Shown here piece after piece: positions 25,226 through 34,077 of a stretch of 64,000 nucleotides of DNA. Every line of letters begins with the position of its first letter. The first letter of the stretch is position 1. The DNA is taken from NCBI GenBank assembly GCA_947629645.1, contig CANREV010000010.1:18191-82190 (forward strand), read 5' to 3'. Source of the DNA: an uncultured Acetatifactor sp. (GTDB taxonomy: Bacteria; Bacillota; Clostridia; Lachnospirales; Lachnospiraceae). The notes beneath the pieces were generated by a model. That model had not been told where the DNA came from and did no database searches. It worked only from the letters and a program-made list of their open reading frames with translations. The position numbers and the translations under genes are program-made.

Positions 25226-26518
25226 ATGAATGATTTATTATTAGTGGTATGTAATTGTTTATCCTGTTTTATTGTTACTGCAATTTTATTTCAGTTTATG
25301 AATGACAGATACAACAAGACATATCAAAACAAAGGCATTTATTATTTGATAGAGATAATTACAATTATAGTAATTTCTATTGTAAATCTCTATGATTTAT
25401 GGAATTTAAATTTAGTTGTGTGGGTCGTTGCTATCATTATTATCTCGAAATTCTTTTATTATGATGATTCTGATAATTCATTAAAGCGGATAATTGAATG
25501 TGAAGTTCTTATTTTTTACATAGCAGTATGTGAGTCTTTAGGCGTTGTCTTTGTGGATTGGATGTTGAAATGGATTCAGATTGATATAAAAATAAGCACC
25601 ATGCGTAGTTGTATGGAAATAACTTTTTCTAAAGTGATCGTTATATTTATGTATTATATGGTTTTTACCCGGCTAATGAGTAAGAAGAAAACTGCTTTTA
25701 CCAAGGTACAATGGGCGATTAACTTTATAATACTAATATATAGCCTGATAAATATGCTTGTAATTGCGGAAGGAGCATTACAGGGACAGGCAAATTTTAT
25801 TTTGACGGTTAATATGGGGTGTATTGTTCTGGCTGACTTATATTTGCTGTATTTCGTGAAAGTCACAAATGAGAAGAACACTTTGGAAGGAGAAATCAAA
25901 ATATTAGAAAAGCAGGCGGATATGCAATATAAGTATTATTTAGCTCAGGAACAGAAATATAATGTAACAGTGAATATATTACATGATGTGGACAAGCATG
26001 TGAAAAGTATTGAAGCACTGCATGCAAGTGGAGAGAGTGGTGATGCAACAGAGTATATGAAAGAGATAAAAAACATGCTGGAACCGCTTATTCCTATTAA
26101 GTATACTGGAAATCCTATTCTTGATATTCTGCTTACTGATAAAGTTACTATCAGTAAAGAAAAGAGGATAACATTCAGTGTCAAAATTGATAATATCAAA
26201 TTAGATTTTCTTGAAGCGATTGATGTAACCACAATTTTTGGAAATCTGATCGATAATGCAATCGAAGCAGCAGAAAAGGTGACAGGGGATAGATATATCA
26301 GGATTAATATATCTCCCTATAAAGAGATGGTTTTTATTAGGATAGAAAATACTTCACTACCGTTGAAGTGGAAAAATGGACTGCCTGTTTCTGAAAAAGG
26401 AAAGAACCATGGTATAGGTCTGTTGAATGTCAAACGGAGTGTAGAAAAATATGATGGTGATATGACATTTGATCAGCAGGATAACGTAGTCACTGTTGAC
26501 TTACTGTTAAATTCATAG
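25226..26518 (+). CDS. GHKL-domain sensor histidine kinase (AgrC-like)
   Basis: The product has 430 residues from ATG 25226; a TTG at 25211 that overlaps the preceding stop is the alternative. About six membrane helices fill residues 5-210. A coiled linker leads to the phospho-acceptor segment ILHDVDKHVKS, then an ATP-binding domain with N-box NLIDNAIEAAEK and glycine box GIGLLNVKRSVEKYDG. This is the AgrC/HPK10 type that usually senses peptides. No AgrB/AgrD peptide gene is adjacent, so the ligand is unknown. Confidence 0.9.
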   Translation: MNDLLLVVCNCLSCFIVTAILFQFMNDRYNKTYQNKGIYYLIEIITIIVISIVNLYDLWNLNLVVWVVAIIIISKFFYYDDSDNSLKRIIECEVLIFYIAVCESLGVVFVDWMLKWIQIDIKISTMRSCMEITFSKVIVIFMYYMVFTRLMSKKKTAFTKVQWAINFIILIYSLINMLVIAEGALQGQANFILTVNMGCIVLADLYLLYFVKVTNEKNTLEGEIKILEKQADMQYKYYLAQEQKYNVTVNILHDVDKHVKSIEALHASGESGDATEYMKEIKNMLEPLIPIKYTGNPILDILLTDKVTISKEKRITFSVKIDNIKLDFLEAIDVTTIFGNLIDNAIEAAEKVTGDRYIRINISPYKEMVFIRIENTSLPLKWKNGLPVSEKGKNHGIGLLNVKRSVEKYDGDMTFDQQDNVVTVDLLLNS

Positions 26519-26610
26519 ATAAAAGCAGTTTGAGGGGGGGGAGAAAGATTCATTCTTAAATTAAATTTATAGTTTGATATAGAAGCATCATCGTGTTTTG
26601 TATACAATCA

Positions 26611-26648
26611 AACCTCTCCTATGAATGGTCATCTTGGAGAGGTTTTTA
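26611..26648 (+). terminator. Terminator of the first LytTR/GHKL operon
   Basis: AACCTCTCC and GGAGAGGTT form a perfect 9-bp stem around a 16-base loop, followed by TTTTT. It ends the two-component operon before the next promoter. Confidence 0.8.
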
Positions 26649-26658
26649 ATTGTGTACT

Positions 26659-26688
26659 TCGTGCACAAAAATCCATACCTCGTGATAG
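26659..26688 (+). promoter_or_regulatory. LytTR-type direct repeat (9-12-9)
   Basis: TCGTGCACA (26659-26667) and TCGTGATAG (26680-26688) are direct repeats 21 bp apart, i.e. two helical turns. This is the spacing used by LytTR regulators such as AgrA and ComE. It lies between the terminator of the two-component operon and the unknown gene at 26786, so that gene is the likely target. Similar boxes stand at 59413 and 61034. Confidence 0.6.
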
Positions 26689-26785
26689 AAAGATAAAATT
26701 TAGATCTGCTTAGTCGATGAAACTAATGCAACGTTAAACAATTTATGGAAGTGTTTCTATGAAAACTAAACAAGGAGGTTGGTTT

Positions 26786-28024
26786 ATGAATGTATCAAAT
26801 GTAGGTACAAAAGGAAGTGGAGACGTTCAACATGAAGCTTATCAACCAGTGCAGGAAAAAGCTAATTCAGCATCTGCACCAGAAACAAAAGAGGCGGGGG
26901 TGATTGTGGAGATATCTACAATGCCGGAAACGGCACAGAAGATGGCAGAAGCTATTCAACAACTTGCCAGTGGACATAACAGGCAGTATTTTGATGCACA
27001 GCGCATGGAATCTGAAAACTATGTGCCTGCAACAACCACTGAAAACTCTGTAAGAAAAGTAAATGCAGTCAGTTCAACAGACACAATAGAAGCAAATAAC
27101 AGGAATAGTACTGTGACACATTCGTTTGTTACAGGGAAGTTCGATGAACAAAAAGCTTTATTTATAGAATTGGCAAAAAAGGGCAATTTAGCAGCTTCTT
27201 TAGAAACGACAGAAAACCTGAATATGATGGCAGACAACATTCTTTCCTACTTTAATATGGAAGGATATGACCATAATGATGTTGAGTCTCTTGCCAGTCA
27301 GCTTGCTGATGCTGCTGTCGAATATGGAAAACAGTTGGAAAATGGCAATGAAGAATTGGGAAGTTTAAAAACCAAATTGATCATAGGCGATACATCGCTA
27401 GATGCCGGGCAATTATTTGAGGTGCAAAGTGTATTGCAAAAATTGTATGAACAAGGGTATGTGACAACAGATATGAACGAAAGTGGAAATTATTCTGCGA
27501 AAACCATAAAAGAGGAATCGCTCGCTTATTCATGGGAACCGGGAACCTATGCCCAGCTTGGATTAAAAACAGCTCAATTATCTTATGCCTGCAATAAACT
27601 TGGAATGAGCGAAGAAGCAAAGAAAATGGTAACAGATACTTATGGAGAACGGGTGGAAAATACTATTAGTAAAGTGAATGACCAAAATAATTCTGTGCAA
27701 GAAGTGCTGGCTCAAACTCGGAAAAAGTTGTATCAGATGATTAAAGAGAAAAGTCCGGATGCATACGAACGGTATATGTCACAAGCTAAAAGCCGTAAAC
27801 AGAGTAATCTTGTAGAAATAAGCCAGGAAACAAATACTGAGATTTATCAAATGTTTGCAAATTTGGATGTGAGCAGTATAGATAACTTTAAGATGAGCTT
27901 TGAAAAGGTACTCTCTGATTTTCGTAAGTATTTTGGAAGTGATCCAACGGGCATTTATAGTGGAACAACGAGGGAAAATATACAGGTAGATGAGTTGGTA
28001 AATCGAATGTATAAATTTTTATAA
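26786..28024 (+). CDS. Unknown 412-residue protein under LytTR control
   Basis: The start is the ATG at 26786 (AAGGAGG, 7-base spacing) rather than the in-frame ATG at 26759. I do not recognise the family. There is no signal peptide and no membrane segment. The N-terminal ~110 residues are polar and probably disordered (MNVSNVGTKGSG, many Ser/Thr/Asn). The rest is predicted helical, with a segment FDEQKALFIELAKKGNLAASLETTENLNMMADNILSYF-like (read in parts). It is followed after 16 bases by a second gene of similar style (28041), probably in one operon. The function is unknown; position implies output of the adjacent two-component system. Confidence 0.75.
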   Translation: MNVSNVGTKGSGDVQHEAYQPVQEKANSASAPETKEAGVIVEISTMPETAQKMAEAIQQLASGHNRQYFDAQRMESENYVPATTTENSVRKVNAVSSTDTIEANNRNSTVTHSFVTGKFDEQKALFIELAKKGNLAASLETTENLNMMADNILSYFNMEGYDHNDVESLASQLADAAVEYGKQLENGNEELGSLKTKLIIGDTSLDAGQLFEVQSVLQKLYEQGYVTTDMNESGNYSAKTIKEESLAYSWEPGTYAQLGLKTAQLSYACNKLGMSEEAKKMVTDTYGERVENTISKVNDQNNSVQEVLAQTRKKLYQMIKEKSPDAYERYMSQAKSRKQSNLVEISQETNTEIYQMFANLDVSSIDNFKMSFEKVLSDFRKYFGSDPTGIYSGTTRENIQVDELVNRMYKFL

Positions 28025-28040
28025 TGCGAGGGGAACAGAC

Positions 28041-28565
28041 ATGCAAATAAATGGAAATGTTTTTATGGGTGTATATAATGAAAGGCGGGCGTTACAAAGT
28101 GCCGATTTCAGAATGGTAAGTGAGCATAAAGCGGATTCTGTTTCTGAAAAAGCAGCGAAGGCTATGCAGGAAATAAAACAACAAAGAAGCAGAACGGATA
28201 GAATGTTGCTGCCCGAAGATGCAAGAGCCTTTTTATGCAGTGAAGAAGGCTATAATAAAATGAAAAAAGATGTGGAAGATTTATATGCTAAGAACGCTAT
28301 GCAGCAGAAGGAACTAATGAAGAATGATAAAAGCGATTCCTTCTGGGGCAATACGGGCAATCAGTGGATGGTTTTGAGCGAAAAATTATACAATAGTGGT
28401 TTTTACACGGATATGTCAGATGAAGAGGTCGAGCAGGCGGAAACTACCCTTGCAAAAATCACAGCGGGAATGGATCATCTGAGCAGGACACTTTATCAGA
28501 CAGGGATTGAATTTAGTGATTACTATGGTCACGGTTCAAATTTTTTATGGATTCTAATGAAGTGA
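28041..28565 (+). CDS. Unknown protein, 5' part of a frameshifted gene
   Basis: The product has 174 residues, with ribosome binding site GAGGGG. It is soluble and mostly helical: MQINGNVFMGVYNERRA, then KAMQEIKQQRSR and LYNSGFYTDMSDEEVEQAE. It ends ten codons after a T6 tract. The following frame (28547-29071) continues the same type of sequence, so the two parts look like one ~343-residue protein. The heptamer T_TTT_TTA at 28541-28547 is in the exact phase for -1 slippage, which would join GSNFL to MDSNEV. A simple one-base loss from T7 gives the same picture. Confidence 0.7.
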   Translation: MQINGNVFMGVYNERRALQSADFRMVSEHKADSVSEKAAKAMQEIKQQRSRTDRMLLPEDARAFLCSEEGYNKMKKDVEDLYAKNAMQQKELMKNDKSDSFWGNTGNQWMVLSEKLYNSGFYTDMSDEEVEQAETTLAKITAGMDHLSRTLYQTGIEFSDYYGHGSNFLWILMK

Positions 28566-29071
28566 ATCTGGAATTAGAGTCCGCTACTGCCGCTTTAAAA
28601 TATTTTAGCGAGAAATACATAGATAAAGAAAGGCAGGGTGAGTTCAATGAAATGATTGATCAATTTTATAAGCATAATACAACAATTATCAATGGGTATC
28701 AATCTCCGGCAGAGAGTTTCAATAAAGCAGTTAATGCCATATATAATGGACAATATGTGAATTCGCAGGTCAATAGCCCGTATAATCAGGTAATGAAAAA
28801 CAGTAATTCGGGTATCGGTGCCAGTATTTACCTCGGCGGGGTATCGCATAGCGCTACGGAAAAGGCAGAGTACACCGAAGAAATAGCGCAGCTATTTGAA
28901 CAATTAAGGACAAATGCTGATGCTGTGGATTCTATCTGGAAGCAGATTGAAGATGCCTTTGCAGGATATGCGACAAAAGACAGTGATGACGCCCAAATTC
29001 AAAATTATGTTTTGGAACAATCAAAGCATACTTTTAATCGAATCAAGGGATATTGGGCAGAATTGCTGTAG
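28547..29071 (+). CDS. Unknown protein, 3' part of the frameshifted gene
   Basis: This is the continuation in the -1 frame (174 codons from ATG 28547). The ATG has no ribosome binding site and lies within the slippery region, so independent initiation is unlikely. The sequence is helical and polar (LESATAALKYFSEKYIDKE, then FEQLRTNADAVDSIWKQIEDAFAGYA). It probably forms the C-terminal half of the protein begun at 28041. Confidence 0.6.
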   Translation: MDSNEVNLELESATAALKYFSEKYIDKERQGEFNEMIDQFYKHNTTIINGYQSPAESFNKAVNAIYNGQYVNSQVNSPYNQVMKNSNSGIGASIYLGGVSHSATEKAEYTEEIAQLFEQLRTNADAVDSIWKQIEDAFAGYATKDSDDAQIQNYVLEQSKHTFNRIKGYWAELL

Positions 29072-29135
29072 TATATATTCATAACTTTTGCTCTTTTGAT
29101 GCAAAGGCATAAATAGTGTCTGCTCATGTAGTACT

Positions 29136-29261
29136 AATCCTGGGGTTTATTAAAGCCATATTTACCCATTTACAGTCAAAACGGATAAGGCAAAACAGGC
29201 AGATCCCAATCACTCCATAAGCCGCCATATAGGACGCCGCACGGGTCTCTGTCTGGAAAAC
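29136..29261 (-). pseudogene. 126-bp duplicated fragment of the neighbouring membrane-protein gene
   Basis: This stretch is about 90% identical to 29760-29886 inside the large membrane-protein gene, with a one-base indel. On the minus strand it encodes SYMAAYGVIGICLFCLIRFDCKWVN. It is the remnant of a second copy; the rest has been lost. Confidence 0.85.
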
Positions 29262-29276
29262 TTTTTGTAAAATGGG

Positions 29277-29306
29277 TTGATAAATGTGTTTTCTTTCGGC
29301 TATAAT
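29277..29306 (+). promoter_or_regulatory. Sigma-A-type promoter before the ATPase fragment
   Basis: TTGATA (29277-29282) and TATAAT (29301-29306) are separated by 18 bases. An inverted repeat TTTCGGCT/AGCCGAAA (29294-29301 and 29325-29332) brackets the -10 and start point and could be an operator or hairpin. Confidence 0.65.
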
Positions 29307-29345
29307 AATATCGAATATTAAATCAGCCGAAAGGGGCGCTGTATC

Positions 29346-29567
29346 GTGTATATCAATAGACACGCTGAAAAAACCGTGCAGGAGCTTGCGCAAATGTTTG
29401 GGGCTGTGCTGGTTGCCGGACCCAGACAGGTCGGCAAAACCACCATGTTGGCGCAATTGACAGGCGGGATGAACTGCGCTACATTGGACGATCCCATACT
29501 CCGGGCAAGCACGGGGGAGGAAAGCGGGACCTTTTTTAGGGATAATTTGTCACGGGGCCGTATGTAG
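29346..29567 (+). pseudogene. AAA ATPase (DUF4143 type), 5' fragment
   Basis: The fragment encodes about 73 residues from a GTG at 29346. It contains the family start YINRHAEKTVQELA, the Walker A VAGPRQVGKTTML (about 24-36) and the segment CATLDDPILRAS. AAA_14/DUF4143 ATPases have about 400-440 residues; here the frame changes into unrelated codons after GTFFRDN at about 29548 and stops at 29567. The break coincides with the 3' end of the minus-strand membrane-protein gene, so an insertion or rearrangement cut the gene. Confidence 0.75.
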
Positions 29568-31245
29568 TAAATTCAACATTTCTGTACTCTTCCTTCACCC
29601 TGAAACCTTCTGACAGGTCCTTTCCTCTAAGTTCTATCGAAGTTAAATGATATTCCGTCAGGCTGCTTGGAAAGCAATGATACCCGATCGTGTCACCCTC
29701 TGCAGGAACATATACGGTCAGACCTTCCCACGTGACCTCCCTGTACGGCATGTAATAATAATCCTGTGGTTTTATCAAAGCCATATTTACCCATTTACAG
29801 TCAAAACGGATAAGGCAAAACAGGAAGATCCCAATCACTCCATAAGCCGCAATATAGGACGCCACTCGGGTCTTTGTTTGGAAAACATCACATAGTCTCA
29901 GGCAGATGGCCGGAAGCAGCAGCAGGTATGCTCCCCCGTAACGTGTCAGAGGGGCTGAGAAAAACCACAGAAGCAGCTGTATTGCGCTTGTTGCCGCCAA
30001 AACACATATAATCCAATCGATCCTTCTTTTTTTCCATTGGAAGAACAGGCGAACGATCAGACCAATAATGCAGATTATATTGACGCCAAACAGAAACTTA
30101 TACCATACGTTAAGCGTCAGGTACCAGACCGGAAACCACTGCTTAAAGCCTGCATTGTAAAGTTCTATGCTTTTCATTCCTCTTCCCCATGCCATAATTT
30201 CCATTTTATCAAAATCTACAAGGGAAGCCGGCATCTTCCAATCGACATCAAATAAATCAATGGCGGAATAAGGATAAAGCAGATATCCTGAGATAATTAC
30301 ATTTCTGACTAAAAATGGAAGAATCACAACGATACCTGAAGTCAAAAGTTTAAAAATTTCCCGAAAACGTTTCTCTTTCAAAAGCATCACCGCCGGATAT
30401 ACCGCAAGTAATATCATACCGCCGGAAGATAACTTTATTGTCACAGCCCATACCACAAAGACACACAATTCCCCATACTTCATGATCTCAGGCTCTTTTT
30501 TTTCTCGTAATTCCGCCCATTTGGCCGCAATATACAACACAAGGCCCTGGGTCATAACATCTGACCCAGGCGCTGATAAAGACCTCAGGACCTCATCTCC
30601 CATAAAATAAATCATTAAAGCCAGCTTTAAGAAGTCGGATATCTTAAGTGTTTCCTTCTTCCAAACAGATAAAGTGCTCATGGAATAGACAATGAAAATA
30701 GCAGCCACCAGACAATTCAAAGAGTGTAAAGACCGATTCAGAGTAAAACGCCAACTGAATAATGCCTGTAGACAGAAAAAAGCGCTGTTATATGCAAATC
30801 GATTATGCAAATTTCCCAGCCCTTTTACAACGCCGTATTCTTCTACCCAGCGAATCGCCTGAGCATGGTACAAATAGGTGTCATACAAAGAAGTACTTCC
30901 TGAACTTACCCAAAGAAGTATCCCTCCAACTAATACAGCAATAATGCAATATCTGCAAAAGTGACTGCTGCGGACACAGCCAACCACATAACCTGCCATA
31001 GGCTTACGTAACATTATCATAACCGCGATCACTGCGATGCCTAATAAAACATTGGCACCCCCCCCAACCCTTTTAAAACAGCTGAACACCTGGGCATACA
31101 CAGTGGCCACGCATAATCCCCGCAAGAGTACCATGTCCAGGCTGCCATAAATATGTTTCTTACCATATAAAATCCCTGTTGCGCCCAATCCCAAAACAAA
31201 GCAGGTTCCTATTACCCACATCCAGTTTATCATATTCACAAGCAT
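29536..31245 (-). CDS. Polytopic membrane protein, LIC_10190/glycosyltransferase-39-like
   Basis: The product has 569 residues from the ATG at 31245 (GAGGG, 7-base spacing); an upstream ATG at 31290 would add 15 charged residues. About 12-13 membrane helices are predicted. The first large loop contains YDTYLYHAQAIRWVEEYGVVKGLGNLHNRFAYNSAFF (read in parts), a motif of the LIC_10190 family that resembles the acidic loop of lipid-linked sugar transferases. The C-terminal ~80 residues form a beta-rich extracytoplasmic tail. The activity is not established. Its 3' end lies on the rearrangement that truncated the ATPase, and part of it is duplicated at 29136. Confidence 0.7.
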   Translation of the reverse strand: MLVNMINWMWVIGTCFVLGLGATGILYGKKHIYGSLDMVLLRGLCVATVYAQVFSCFKRVGGGANVLLGIAVIAVMIMLRKPMAGYVVGCVRSSHFCRYCIIAVLVGGILLWVSSGSTSLYDTYLYHAQAIRWVEEYGVVKGLGNLHNRFAYNSAFFCLQALFSWRFTLNRSLHSLNCLVAAIFIVYSMSTLSVWKKETLKISDFLKLALMIYFMGDEVLRSLSAPGSDVMTQGLVLYIAAKWAELREKKEPEIMKYGELCVFVVWAVTIKLSSGGMILLAVYPAVMLLKEKRFREIFKLLTSGIVVILPFLVRNVIISGYLLYPYSAIDLFDVDWKMPASLVDFDKMEIMAWGRGMKSIELYNAGFKQWFPVWYLTLNVWYKFLFGVNIICIIGLIVRLFFQWKKRRIDWIICVLAATSAIQLLLWFFSAPLTRYGGAYLLLLPAICLRLCDVFQTKTRVASYIAAYGVIGIFLFCLIRFDCKWVNMALIKPQDYYYMPYREVTWEGLTVYVPAEGDTIGYHCFPSSLTEYHLTSIELRGKDLSEGFRVKEEYRNVEFTTYGPVTNYP

Positions 31246-31473
31246 ACTTTTACCCTCATTTCGGTTCCTGTCATGTCTCCCCATTTTCATTTCCTATTGA
31301 TAACGGGCAGACAATCTCTATTCCCATAGTATATCGGAAGTTTATAAGAATTGTAAAGGAAAATCTGGGTTCATGTCTGTATACACGCGGAATGCTGCAG
31401 CATTTGCAGCTGTGAAAAAATTTGTCAATGAACACTTGACAGTAACCCTGGAAACATCTATTTGTAGTTATGA

Positions 31474-31502
31474 TTGATTTTTTGAATACAGTAGGGTACA
31501 AT
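31474..31502 (+). promoter_or_regulatory. Promoter of the phd-like gene
   Basis: TTGATT (31474-31479) and TACAAT (31497-31502) have 17-base spacing, 47 bases before the antitoxin start. The rest of the 304-base gap 31246-31549 contains the upstream region of the membrane-protein gene and a small GCTGCA/TGCAGC hairpin at about 31393, nothing else recognised. Confidence 0.6.
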
Positions 31503-31549
31503 AAAAAATGATATTATTAAGATAAAATTTTGATAAGGAGTGAAAACAT

Positions 31550-31762
31550 ATGTTGCAGATCAGACCTGTTTCCGATTTAAGAAATAAGTTCCCGGACATT
31601 GAGAAAATTGTCAATGCGGGTGAACCTGTATATTTGACGAAAAACGGATATGGCGCAATGGTAGTACTTAGTCTGGAAGAATATTCGAGACTGACAGACA
31701 GGGTAGAAGGAGCATTGGATAAGGCGGACAGGCTTGCGGCAGAGGATGCGGTGCGCAAATAG
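31550..31762 (+). CDS. Phd/YefM-family antitoxin, apparently orphan
   Basis: The product has 70 residues. The N-terminal Phd/YefM fold is clear: IRPVSDLRNKFPDIEKIVNAGEPVYLTKNGYGAMVVLSLEEYSRL. Such proteins bind their own operator and neutralise a RelE/ParE/Doc toxin through the C-terminal tail (here ALDKADRLAAEDAVRK). The next gene is a lipoprotein, not a toxin, and no toxin frame lies between. GATAAGGAG precedes the start. A degenerate ParE-like frame exists far away at 56669 but is not obviously its partner. Confidence 0.88.
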   Translation: MLQIRPVSDLRNKFPDIEKIVNAGEPVYLTKNGYGAMVVLSLEEYSRLTDRVEGALDKADRLAAEDAVRK

Positions 31763-31778
31763 TGTGGGGGAAATAAAA

Positions 31779-34061
31779 ATGTTGAAAAAATTGCTTGTAT
31801 GGCTGCTGGAAGTTTCGCTTATCTTCGGAATGGCATCATGCGCGCCAATACAAGCGGGAAATCCTGTAAGTGAAAATCCCGCAGAGCAGAATCTTACGCA
31901 GTCGGAAAGAGAGGAAAGCTCTGCATTCGGCGCGCAGTATACCTATTCTGGTAAGATCGTTAATTTGACGGAAGACAGCATCCCGGGGATTCCTGCGGGC
32001 AGCGATGTGGTGGTCCATGATATGGCGGGATGTGGGGAAAAGGTGCATGTCCTGCTGGAAGTAAGGGAATGGGGCGAGGAGCCGGAGGACAACACGCAGA
32101 AAGCTGAATACACAAGCTATTATCAGGTATTTTCCTGTATGGCGGACGGGAGTGGAATGACGGTATCGGAAAAGATACAGCTGCCGGAGAGCAACGGGTA
32201 TGTGAATGACCTCATTGTATCTGAAGATGGCTGTGTGGCCGCGTTGTTTTATTCCGATGCGGGGGAAAATGTAAGGCTGTTGTTCTGGGACGCATTCCGG
32301 AATGTTCATTGGGAAAAACAGGCTGCGGCGGGAGGATATCTGTTTTTCCGGAAAGATGGCTTAGTCCTGCTTACTACAAAGGGGGAAGCGCGGGAGATAC
32401 TTTATTATGATTTCCAGGGGGAACTGACAGACAGGGTGGAAGCGGACGGGGAAATTTTTGACGGATTCCAGAGCTGTTACTTTATGCCGGACGACAGGTT
32501 CCTTATGATCGGGTCAGATCAGGAAGGGATGCCCTATGCGGAATGGTACGATCCAAAAACAGGCGGGCAGGAGAGACAGATGCTGCCGGATATCTGCAGC
32601 CGGTATCAGACTTTTCAGGGAACCACGGCAGATCTCCTGCTGTGTGACTTGTCGGGAATCTATCAGTCAGAGCCGGACGGGGAAGGGCTTACGGAGTTGT
32701 TTTCCTATGTGGACGCGGATCTGGACATTGGCGGATTCCAGATGGTATATCAGATAGACGAAAGACGTCTGGCGGGGACCTTTTCTGAAGACGGCGTACA
32801 AAAACTGGGGATGTTTGAGCGCGTCCGGGTGCCGGAAGAATCGCAAAAGCAGATCGTGGTACTGGGTATCACAGGTGAGCTGGGCACGGGGTTAAGGAGG
32901 CAGATCCTGACTTTTAATCGGGGAAATAGCCGGTATCGGATTCGCATAAAACAGTATATTTCCTATGACGAAGAATTAAACGCCATAGCGCAGTTAAATA
33001 CGGATATCCTGTCAGGGAATATGCCCGATATTCTCCTGGTTGATGATAAGATGCCCCTGCAGAGCTATCTTAGGAAAGGTCTGCTGGCAGACGTGGGCAG
33101 GCTGATAGAGGAGGACGCAGAACTCGATAGCACGCAGTTTATGGAAAATGTGCTGGACGCTTATCGGGTGGACGGAACCCTGTACTATGTGATTCCCGCT
33201 TTTTGTGTGGATACCCTTGTGGCGAAGCGGTCAAAAGTGGAAGACAAAAGAGGCTGGAATCAGGATGAATTTTTGGCGGTGCTGTCAGGACTTCCCCGGG
33301 AAACGGAAGTGCTGTCCGAAACCTCCAGGTACGATTATCTGTGGGATTACATGAGAGTGTGCGGCAGGGAGTATGTTGACATAGATACGGGAACATGTGA
33401 TTTCCGAGGAGAAGACTTTGTATCCGCGCTGCAGTTTGCCAGGACCCTTCCGGAAACTGTGGAAGAGTCTGATGTTGATGTTAACCATTTTGATTTGCGG
33501 TATCTGGAGGACAGGGCGCTGCTTCAGCCGGTCACCATCCGGAAACTGTCGGATCCGGCCGTCTGGATTTATGGCTCCATGGGGGAGGAAATCTCCTATG
33601 TGGGATATCCTGCAGAAAACCGGGAGGGTTCCTGCATCCGTGCCTGTGAGGTGAGTTTTGTGTTGTCCCAAAAGAGCGGCAGTCTGGACGGAGCCTGGGA
33701 ATTTGCAAGAACTTTCCTGACAGAGGATTTCCAGAGGGACAGGCTGTATGAAGTATTGGATGAGGGCGGCCTGCCGGTCCGAAAGGATATTTTTAAAGAG
33801 AGGATGCAGCGGGCGATGGCGCAGGATGGATACTGTTTTATCAATGATGAATTTATCCCGATCCCGCCCATGACGCAGGAGCAGGTGGACAGAACGGTTG
33901 ATTTTATAGAAAATCTGCACAATCCGGCGTTTGAGGATGAGGTAATTATGAATATCATCTGTGAAGAGGCGGAAAGCTTTTTTCAGGGACAGAAGACCGC
34001 GGAAGATGTGGCAGGAGTGATCCAAAACAGAGTGCAGCTTTACCTGGACGAAGGGATGTAA
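31779..34061 (+). CDS. Extracellular solute-binding lipoprotein
   Basis: The product has 760 residues from the ATG at 31779 (TGGGGGAA upstream). A lipoprotein signal peptide ends in GMASC, with Cys about 20. Residues about 50-365 resemble a beta-propeller-like or WD/Kelch-style sensor region (FSYVDADLDIGGF, LFWDAFRNVHWE). Residues about 370-760 form a type-1 sugar-binding fold (LNTDILSGNMPDILLVDD, LRKGLLADVGRLIEED, DGTLYYVIPAFCVDTLVAK). No ABC permease or ATPase is adjacent. Similar two-part lipoproteins in Lachnospiraceae are thought to be sensors or binding proteins; the ligand is unknown. Confidence 0.78.
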   Translation: MLKKLLVWLLEVSLIFGMASCAPIQAGNPVSENPAEQNLTQSEREESSAFGAQYTYSGKIVNLTEDSIPGIPAGSDVVVHDMAGCGEKVHVLLEVREWGEEPEDNTQKAEYTSYYQVFSCMADGSGMTVSEKIQLPESNGYVNDLIVSEDGCVAALFYSDAGENVRLLFWDAFRNVHWEKQAAAGGYLFFRKDGLVLLTTKGEAREILYYDFQGELTDRVEADGEIFDGFQSCYFMPDDRFLMIGSDQEGMPYAEWYDPKTGGQERQMLPDICSRYQTFQGTTADLLLCDLSGIYQSEPDGEGLTELFSYVDADLDIGGFQMVYQIDERRLAGTFSEDGVQKLGMFERVRVPEESQKQIVVLGITGELGTGLRRQILTFNRGNSRYRIRIKQYISYDEELNAIAQLNTDILSGNMPDILLVDDKMPLQSYLRKGLLADVGRLIEEDAELDSTQFMENVLDAYRVDGTLYYVIPAFCVDTLVAKRSKVEDKRGWNQDEFLAVLSGLPRETEVLSETSRYDYLWDYMRVCGREYVDIDTGTCDFRGEDFVSALQFARTLPETVEESDVDVNHFDLRYLEDRALLQPVTIRKLSDPAVWIYGSMGEEISYVGYPAENREGSCIRACEVSFVLSQKSGSLDGAWEFARTFLTEDFQRDRLYEVLDEGGLPVRKDIFKERMQRAMAQDGYCFINDEFIPIPPMTQEQVDRTVDFIENLHNPAFEDEVIMNIICEEAESFFQGQKTAEDVAGVIQNRVQLYLDEGM

Positions 34062-34077
34062 ATGTCTTCCCGGTTCT

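Noticed and set aside
24471..26518. Complete agr quorum-sensing locus
   Set aside because: The kinase and regulator are AgrC/AgrA-like, but no AgrB protease or AgrD peptide frame could be found around them.
29124..29456. 110-codon minus-strand gene
   Set aside because: Its only protein-like part is the duplicated fragment of the membrane-protein gene; the rest is antisense to the ATPase fragment.
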